A stretch of 35,048 bases of DNA from Chara braunii (Eukaryota > Streptophyta > Charophyceae > Charales > Characeae), in assembly GCA_003427395.1 (NCBI GenBank), contig BFEA01000122.1, forward strand, positions 1,267,308 through 1,302,355, in the 5' to 3' direction. Of this stretch, positions 28,423-35,048 are shown piece after piece; positions within the stretch are counted from its first letter, which is position 1, and each line of letters begins with the position of its first letter. The translations under genes and the position numbers were made by a program. The notes under the pieces were generated by a model that saw only the letters and a program-made list of their open reading frames with translations, made no database searches and was not told the DNA's origin.

Positions 28423-29304
28423 TAGCAGGTTCGTAAGAGGTCGTGCAATTGAGGCGAAGCCCTTGATGAAGCGACGATAGTACGACGCCAGCCCCAGGAA
28501 AGCTCGAACCTGCGTTACTGACGTGGGGACAGGAGCTTCTCTCACCGCCACGACTTTCCTCGAGTCTGGCCGCAGTCCTCCGCGTGTCACCACGTAGCCT
28601 AAGAACGAGATTTCCGAGAGGAAAAACTCGCTCTTCTCGAGCGCGATCTTGAACCCAGCGTCTCTCAGAGCTCCCAGTTTCCACTCGATGTGCTGTGCAT
28701 GCCCGTGATAGGTCTCCGAGTAGACGAGAATGTTGTCCATGTACACGATGACGCATAAGTGAATCATCCCCTGAGTGAGCCGCGTCTTGTTGACGAAGTT
28801 CTGGAACGTCATGTTCATCGCCCGCTGAAACGTGGCAGGTGCGTTGTAAATACCCATCGGACACCGGACCCACTACCACGTTTCCTCAAACAGTACGAAG
28901 GTCGTTTTCGGTCGATCTTCCTCCTTAACCAGAATGTGATGGAAGTCGTGACGAATATCAAATTTACTAAAATAATTAGCACACCCAATCGCATCAAGCA
29001 GAACATCGATCCTGGGAAGGGGGTACACATCTTTGATCGTGATGTCATTCAGCTTGCGATAATCAATGCATATGCGAATGGATCAGTTCTTCTTTGACAC
29101 TAATACTGCCGGGAACGACCATGGCCCAGTGGCAGGTTCGATCCAACCATTGGCTTCGAATTCTCGAATCCGCTCAAGGGCCGTTTTCCGTTCTGCCAAG
29201 GAGTATCTGTAGGGCTTACAGTGGATCGGGGGATGGTTTCCGGTCTGGATATCATGCTGTATGACTAACGACAGTCGGATGTCTGTGTCTGTCACACTAA
29301 TCGC
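28423..29304 (-). pseudogene. Element 3 reverse transcriptase
   Basis: One frame broken by TGA 29085-29083 and TAG 28875-28873. Family landmarks in order: HDIQTGNHPPIHCKPYRYS, EANGWIEPATGPWSFPAVLV, ICIDYRKLNDIT, VYPLPRIDVLLD, YFSKFDIRHDFHHI (motif A Asp present), GIYNAPATFQRAM, then CVIVYMDNILVYS, where the second Asp of the YxDD motif is Asn (GAC to AAC), and FLGLASYYRRFIKGF. Even with the stops suppressed, polymerase would be inactive because of the YMDN change. Confidence 0.9.
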
Positions 29305-30804
29305 TCATTTGTATACCTTCAAAATGTCCGCGATTAGGTGATGGATCTCATCAGGTACGTATTGGGCCACGTACAATTCGTACAGCTCATCCCATATTTG
29401 TACATCGATATGTTTCATACTCACCCGCTTAGTGTTTTCGAGCGGGGGCGCGGAAATAAACGAATTGTCCGATCGCCAAGAGAATACCGTAGCCATCATA
29501 TGTGCATCTTGTTCCCAAATGGCCACGTGTTCTTCTGGTGTTATTCCGTCTCGAATGTCCTGCCATGACACGGGTTTCGTTGCGATTTTGATTCCGAGCC
29601 CAGTTTCGAGGCGCTCAGGGGGGTCCAAATAATTGGTCTCTGCCCCTAAGAGTAATAATTGTATCTCTTTTGCAGGTGTCAAAAGAGATCGTGGAAGATT
29701 TGTGATGTCGCAGTAGTGCCTTTTGTCATTATATCGTGCAAGTAAGGGGGAGGTACCTTCGTACAGGGTTCGAGGGGGTTCCAAAGAATCGACCATTCTC
29801 GAAATCTGCACGAGGGGTTCACCCATAATCATGGCTTGCGTTCTTTGTAGATTCTGATCAGTCAGGCTTATTGATTTCGTGTTTGCTCGTTGCACAGGGT
29901 AATAGCTACGTTGTTGCGCCATTTCCAGAACTAGTGGATCGTCCTCGTCATTCCTGTCTGCGTCCGTCAGAGATTGCCCTCCGTCAGCAGAGCTATCCCA
30001 GGTAATCACGCGAAGAGTTTCCGCCATTATGGGCGAAACTCGTGGGGTTAAGTTGGCTGTGGTTCGGAGAGTTAATCGCATAGGTACAACATAGGGTTTT
30101 CCCCCCATATTTTGGAGGACGATCGATCGCCTCCCGAAATCCAGATTAGCTCGCAGGGCCACCAGAGCGGGAAGGCCAAAAAGGACGTCTAGAACTACGA
30201 CATCTCCCAAAGCATGAACTTTCCCTAATCGAAAAGCAACATTGGTCATTCGTCCCACCGTTTTAATTTTCTCTTCTTCTGTTGAAACAAGCTGTTCTTT
30301 TTCCGTAAGCATGATTAGATCGTTCTTTCTTCCTGCCCTTTCGACTACCCGTAATGAGATAGCTAGGACAGCGGCCCCGTAATCAATGATAACGTTGTAC
30401 GGGATTCCCCGTACTTCAATATCGCATTCTGCGGATTTCGATGATATTGGTTTGATCCGTAGGAAATTATCATCTTTTTTGATTAATCCTAGCGGTATCG
30501 GATCTGAAGTACCAACAACGTTTTCGTCTTGGGTTGGACTTTTTTGCTTTTGTGCTTGCTGTTCGGGCGAGGGCGAATCGTTTCCGATTCGCCTTGCAAT
30601 GTTGCAGCATTCATTCGTTGGCTTGTTCGGATATAGAGAGTAGATGACCGATCGGAAGAGGAATCCGATGGTCCAAGGCTCGAACGATGTTGAGAACATC
30701 GATTTCCCCCTTGACGAAGGTGGGTCCTCCCGACTCCATTTCCCCTGAAAAGGATCGCCATTCCGCCACTTCTCTCTGTTCTGGCGCCGGTCTAATGGTT
30801 TCAA
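29305..30804 (-). pseudogene. Element 3 protease and linker to RT
   Basis: A 499-codon open frame, in phase with RT, closed by TGA 29307-29305. The retropepsin active site is VIIDYGAAVLAIS: the catalytic Asp141 is present but the invariant Thr/Ser of D-T/S-G is Tyr. DVLFGLPALVALRANLDFG is the matching C-terminal strand. About 300 residues follow before RT, rich in charged residues and with no domain I recognise, which is a long protease-RT spacer for this family. The first about 60 residues overlap the nucleocapsid frame and are probably not translated this way. Confidence 0.8.
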
Positions 30805-31141
30805 TCGTCCCTAGCCCTGGATATCCGAGCGTTACGTACTGGTTCAAAGGAATAAGCTCGGCGACTTCCTCCATTGTAGCTAGCGTGCTTCCACCTCCTT
30901 CCATTTCTTCCATCAGCGCCCCTACTCGTCCCGGCCCGTTAGCGATCGGTGCGGCTGCTACGGGTGCAGCCCCGATTCGTGGTTGTGGGGGACTATGAGG
31001 GCAATCCCTGGCTATGTGTCCTGGTTGATGACACGTGTAACAAACATTCAAGTTGCCAGGGATCCCTGCGGGAGGCGATGCCGGAGCTATCCCGTGTTGA
31101 ATCGGGGCGGCACGCACCGCTATAGGTCTCCTCGACCTCAT
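30611..31141 (-). pseudogene. Element 3 nucleocapsid with CCHC zinc knuckle
   Basis: NVCYTCHQPGHIARDCPHS is a canonical C-x2-C-x4-H-x4-C knuckle. It is flanked by basic RSRRPIAVRAAPIQH and a Pro/Ala-rich stretch. The upstream gag frame (31292-30993) joins it by a single-base shift near 31145, and a further shift near 30620 leads into the protease frame. Confidence 0.88.
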
Positions 31142-32158
31142 TATCGCTTTTATTCGAGCGTTGTGCTCCCGCAGCCCGTTGTTCCTCTTTGCTTTCCCGA
31201 ATCAGAGTGACCAGTGTCTTGGTTAGTTCCAATAAGGCGGAAAACTCATTCGGTCGTGCAGGACTTTCGATCGGAGGCGGGGGTGCTGTCATTACAGGAA
31301 CGGGTATGCTTGTAATCGCACTCTGGACCGGTCATTTGGGACTAATCTGTTCTAGATAGGTGACGGGGCCCGACACAAACCCCATGTTTTTAAATTTGTT
31401 TTGTAGTGCGGCCAATTCAGCTTTAGCTCTCGCTAGTTCAGACGAGTCTCCTTCCCTAGGGTAGTATTCTCCTTTTAGGAAACTCGCAGCGAACTTTCGT
31501 TCCATTTCCTCTACGGCTGCCATGATCTGTTGCAGCGTGTGATTGATGGGGGATAACTGTTTTCGCAGTTTCGCCCTCATCGTTCGGCTGCGAAGTCCGT
31601 CGATGAACAAATCTCTGCCTACCTGTTCGCCTTGTTCCGTTTTTATGAACATTCGATAGAATCGGTTTCGGTACTCTGTGACAGACTCGAGAGGTTTCGA
31701 AACTCGGACTTTAATCATAAAAAGAGTCTGTTCGGGGTGGATGTAATCGAATCGGTTCAAAAAATATCGCTCGAATGTCGGGAGATCGACCCATACATAG
31801 GTGCTAAACCAGTGATGGGCATCTCCTCCCAATCGTGCAGGAATATTCACTTGCGCCTCGTTGTCATCATACTGCTGAGCTCGGAGCGTGGCCACCCATG
31901 CTCCAGCGAGATAACGTGCAGGGTCGAATAAATAAAGATCGTGTGGCATCATGGGAGCCCGTGCTCGTGGTGGAGGTTGATTAGGATTTTGTTGTGGATT
32001 AAGATTCTGTTGGGGGTTCTGTTGATTAGTGAGCCGCACACTAGCTTCTGGTGACGACGGGATCGCGTCGATGTGCGTTCCGTGGTCGAGGTCGTCCTCT
32101 ATTAGCCAGATCGCCCAGCTAATCCGAGAACCTCGCCACGTGTCGGGCTCTGATACCA
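30993..32158 (-). pseudogene. Element 3 gag capsid region
   Basis: One frame with TGA 31334-31332. Capsid-like landmarks are WVATLRAQQYDDNEAQVNIP, LGGDAHHWFSTYV, FERYFLNRFDYIHPEQT, VTEYRNRFYRMFI and FIDGLRSRTMRAKLRKQL, the retrotransposon gag pattern. Reading upstream, the frame stays open through the primer-binding site without an ATG. The first in-frame ATG is at PMMPHDLYLF, so either the original start was lost or it lies there. A coiled-coil-like ELARAKAELAALQNKFKN precedes the stop. Confidence 0.85.
32146..32158 (-). other. Primer-binding site, initiator tRNA-Met
   Basis: On the minus strand TGGTATCAGAGCC, followed by CG, is the complement of the 3' end of plant initiator tRNA-Met and the commonest PBS of plant LTR elements. 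It lies directly before gag and places the inner edge of the 5' LTR at about 32159-32163. It fixes the orientation of element 3. Confidence 0.92.
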
Positions 32159-33557
32159 ACCTCACGCCCGGCGCGACTTCCTGATCAGAGTGGGATGTGG
32201 GCCTGGAAGTGCGAAAAGAGGTGTGCCAAGGACTTTTGGGAAAGTGGGGGTGGAGTCCCAGTTCGGGACCGAGATCTCCTGTGGCAATAAGACTAAGGGC
32301 AGGTTACTTCCGGTCTGATGGCGGTCAATGTCGTCCAGTCGTAAGGCAGATGGCATGCGTGGTGCATCAGAGGCCGTCCGATCCGTCTATTTTGGTGACG
32401 GCGGTTCGAGAGAGACTCGTGCGGGCTGCGGTTCTTACAAGTTGGATCTTCGGGGGAACAACACGTGGCATCCGTCGCCGCATGTTACAGCTAGGCTCCG
32501 TAGTGCCAGGGTTTTGGTGGTAGCTGCGCCGTCGGCAGTTTCTGCACGGCGTGCAGGGCCAATACAGGGTAATGGAATTCCACGGTACCACCATGAGTTG
32601 GTGATACGGGAGGAGGATATGGAAGGGAGGGAAATTAGTAGTGATAACGACGAAGCTGGGGGTTATGAAGTATTGCGTGTTGTACGTAGTTGGGTAATCG
32701 GGGCACCTCGGATCGCTGGTTACGGCACAGCGAAACTCCCTGGGGCACAATCAGTTCTCGGTTAGGCAGGGAAATTCCAGACGTCTCTGCCTAAGTTATT
32801 CTCTTACCCAAAGGTCGAAGTACTCTAAGTCCCATGAGTCCGACAGCATTGCAGCGTAATGGAAACCTTCCGCATGAATCTAACCGGCAAGGGGATTTTC
32901 CCGATGGGATATCGGAACGTTTAGGTGCGTGGGGGAAGGAAAATTCTCGCCTACCCGATATCGGAGGTGTCAAGTTCGTCGATGGCCGCGAATCGGCGCG
33001 CGTGGATACGTGTAGGCTGCGCAAATCAGATCGTGCTGACATGTATCCCCGCGAGGTATTCGCTTGTTTCCGGAAAAATGAGAGCCTAATTCCTTATGCG
33101 AAATCCCCATGTGCCATAAACAACTACCCAATCATTTAATGACTTAGTGATCCCGCAAGCAATCATTCCCGAGCATGCAAGGTGTTATCACACATCAGAC
33201 ATCGCAGCAACACCAGAACAACAGCGAATCAAAGTAATAAGCAATAATGGAAGCAATAATGACGACTTATGCAAAAATTTCTACTATGCTTATGGGTGTA
33301 TCAAAATGGCAAGCAAAGGCAATGACTAGACAAAAGAAAAATGATAGACATAACATTCATTCATCCAGTTATTCAACAAAACACACGATAGCGTGGATCA
33401 AGATCAAACGCAAAACAAGTGTGGGTTGAAACTGAGGCAAGGATTTCGAAAACAAGAGAAAACGGGCAAGTCGCCCTGAGCCGAGATCAAAATTTATATG
33501 CAAAAGCAAAGGGGGAGACAAGATAAAGAAAATTGCAACTCCACGTCCATCAACCTC

Positions 33558-33653
<96 letters not shown>

Positions 33654-34696
33654 CTCTGATGCGGACAGTTCGTCGTCACGTACCAACCCACGAAGTCGTC
33701 ACCCCGCTTAGTCCTCCTGCACCCGTCAGGCTCGCCCGCGCGCTACAGTCCGTCGTAGCCCCACGCGTCAACCCCGCGCATTTGGCACCAGCTCGTCGGG
33801 TCGCCCGACTCCCACTTCAACTCACCTCTTACTTCGCTCGTGAGCCGACCCTCACTGATCGCGCTACCCCGAGTTTCCAACAGCTGGTTAAGAAAGCTAT
33901 CTAATCGCGCAGCCGAAATTTATAGCGTGCATGCATGCGCGGAAAACACAAAATTACAGGGACTTAGGAAGAAGATTAGGAGAGGGAGCGCCTACGTTCT
34001 GCATGGCTAGACCGCGACGTGGGGGATGTAGCCACTCTCCACGCATCGACCCGAGCATGCAGGCCGCAGGCTAACTAGGCACAACAAGAGGGAAGGAGAG
34101 AGCGGGAAAGACGAAGCTCAAGAAGAAAGATACAGTTACAATGACGCCCGCCCAAGATTACAGTTACTCGCAAGATTAAGGGCGCCGACTAATCAGAGCT
34201 CCGTTGTAGCCGCAAAAAGAAGCGCGCAAGCACAAGCAGCGCGCGGGAAAATAAATTCCAAATTCTTAAATTCCTAAATTCCTAGCTAATGCAAAAAGAA
34301 ATACTAATTCCGAAAAGAAACTCCAAAGTTCCGAGAGCCGTCAAGGCTCGACAAGATTGAAAAGAAAAAAAAAAGAAAATTCGAAAAGAACGAAGCAAAA
34401 TTCCCGCGCGATCTCCTGCGCCTAAAATCCGACAACAGAACAGAAAAGAGGCGCCGTCGAATATTATTAATCGCGCCTTTGTCGGCGCGACAGCCACTCA
34501 ATCGGCCATCTCGGGACTTGCCCGGCCCTGAACCCAGCCATCCGGAAAGAAGCGACGCAAGAAGACGAAGAAGCGAGGACACCGATGCAATTTCCCTTCG
34601 ATCCCGATCTCCCGTAATTGGCCCAACCTTCCCATCTTAGGACCCCTCATTGTCATCGCGCAGAAAATCGCGCGGAACAGAAATTGGTTCGTCACA
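32159..34696 (-). repeat. Element 3 5' LTR, about 2.5 kb
   Basis: Runs from the PBS to the outer end TGTGACGAACC (34696 on the minus strand). Only its outer part (33837-34696) has a partner in the window, at 23001-23854; the inner 1.7 kb has none because the left LTR is truncated. So the full extent is inferred from PBS position plus the shared end. The inner terminus reads ..GCGTGAGGT before the PBS rather than a clean CA, suggesting mutation. A 145-codon plus-strand frame at 32328-32765 has no domain and is probably chance. Confidence 0.6.
33560..33652. repeat. (CT)n-(CTAT)n compound microsatellite in the LTR
   Basis: CT dinucleotides at 33560-33605 pass directly into about twelve TCTA units to 33652. 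It lies within the right LTR, in the part that the left LTR has lost. Confidence 0.96.
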
Positions 34697-35048
34697 ATCT
34701 TGTCGGTGGTGTTCTGAATGACGAGTACTCATTCATACCATATTCGCATCTCCTTCATACATGTGACGTGCCCCTTTTTTTGGAGTGGGGCGAACTCTAG
34801 AAGGCAGTCATCTATGGCGGAGATGTGAGCTCCTTTTTTTTTCCCTTTTTTGGGAGTGCGGGGTTGCTGGCTTGGAAATCCGGACTTCGTTCTCTCTTTC
34901 TGGCTCCCAATTGTGATTCTTGTTTTTCTTTCTTTCTTTGTATATTCCTTTTTTCATAATATTCTCCTGATTGCAATTCTGTGAAGGGCATCTAGGAAGG
35001 GAGATTCAAGTGCGAAGAAATAGAAACGGGAGAAAGAAGAAAGAGAAA
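34697..35048. other. Right flank, nothing recognised
   Basis: Pyrimidine-rich sequence with short T/C tracts (for example at 34768-34776 and 34832-34850). I see no ORF with a recognisable domain and no match to the left flank of element 3. Confidence 0.6.

Larger units (their letters stand above)
23001..34696 (-). mobile_element. Ty3/gypsy element 3 with PHD finger and accessory ORFs
   Basis: Bounded by direct repeats 23001-23854 and 33837-34696 in the same orientation. Minus-strand order is PBS, gag, CCHC knuckle, protease, RT, RNase H, PHD finger, integrase, then three accessory frames. This is Ty3/gypsy order with two additions. The left terminal repeat is truncated at 23001 by the element 2 fragment. 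The terminal repeats differ mainly by transitions (my estimate by eye is mid-90s percent identity), so the insertion is not ancient. Many stops look like C-to-T or G-to-A changes, as expected from methylated-cytosine decay. Confidence 0.85.

Noticed and set aside
32328-32765. 145-codon plus-strand frame inside the element 3 LTR
   Set aside because: No domain, opposite to element transcription, and no partner copy to test conservation.
23001-34696. Endogenous retrovirus or pararetrovirus
   Set aside because: Domain order, tRNA-Met primer site and lack of a recognisable envelope or movement protein fit a Ty3/gypsy retrotransposon better.

Overview
The window looks like nuclear DNA of a green-lineage (streptophyte) eukaryote with a large, repeat-rich genome. 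The evidence is a TAF6 gene with the plant-type C-terminal motif (14458-17625), a piece of plastid petD (18379-18522), a plant-telomere-type motif upstream of TAF6, chromovirus-type Ty3/gypsy elements, and very long microsatellites. A charophyte such as Chara is my best guess, but that is inference. Nothing suggests a prokaryote: I see no operons, CRISPR array or Shine-Dalgarno-led genes. An assembly gap of Ns lies at 12088-12918, and single Ns sit inside two repeat tracts.

Layout. (1) 1-2530: an interrupted reading frame with a Josephin-like (ataxin-3-type deubiquitinase) domain followed by a Cys/His-rich RING-like region. One in-frame TAG separates the two, inside the Josephin-like domain. 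(2) 2530-6284: gene-free DNA packed with simple repeats, two copies of a short inverted-repeat element, a 20/22-bp alternating minisatellite and a tandem array of palindromic units. (3) 6285-11134, minus strand: decayed Ty3/gypsy element 1 (gag, protease, RT, RNase H, integrase), truncated inside integrase and carrying lesions in catalytic residues. (4) 11135-14457: an array of GGTCAA motifs, pyrimidine tracts, the gap, and the upstream region of the next gene. (5) 14458-17625, plus strand: the one clearly intact host gene, TAF6, as a single 1055-codon exon with an unusually long, probably disordered acidic/Pro-rich insertion. (6) 17626-20690: microsatellites, homopolymers, the petD fragment and a CCACRTCAGCA-rich tandem region. 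(7) 20691-23000: decayed chromovirus element 2 (minus) with a chromodomain, followed by an inverted copy of its own RNase H segment. (8) 23001-34696, minus strand: Ty3/gypsy element 3, about 11.7 kb, with terminal repeats, a primer-binding site for initiator tRNA-Met, gag, protease, RT, RNase H, a PHD finger fused in frame to the integrase N-terminus, integrase core, and three overlapping accessory reading frames downstream of integrase. (9) 34697-35048: no gene seen.

The most unusual content is element 3, which combines a PHD-finger integrase with an extra 3' accessory region whose first two frames overlap as ATGA. Next is the Josephin/RING-like ORF. All three retroelements are inactive as read here, because stops, frameshifts and catalytic substitutions break them. 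TAF6 would act in TFIID and is functionally unrelated to the surrounding elements.
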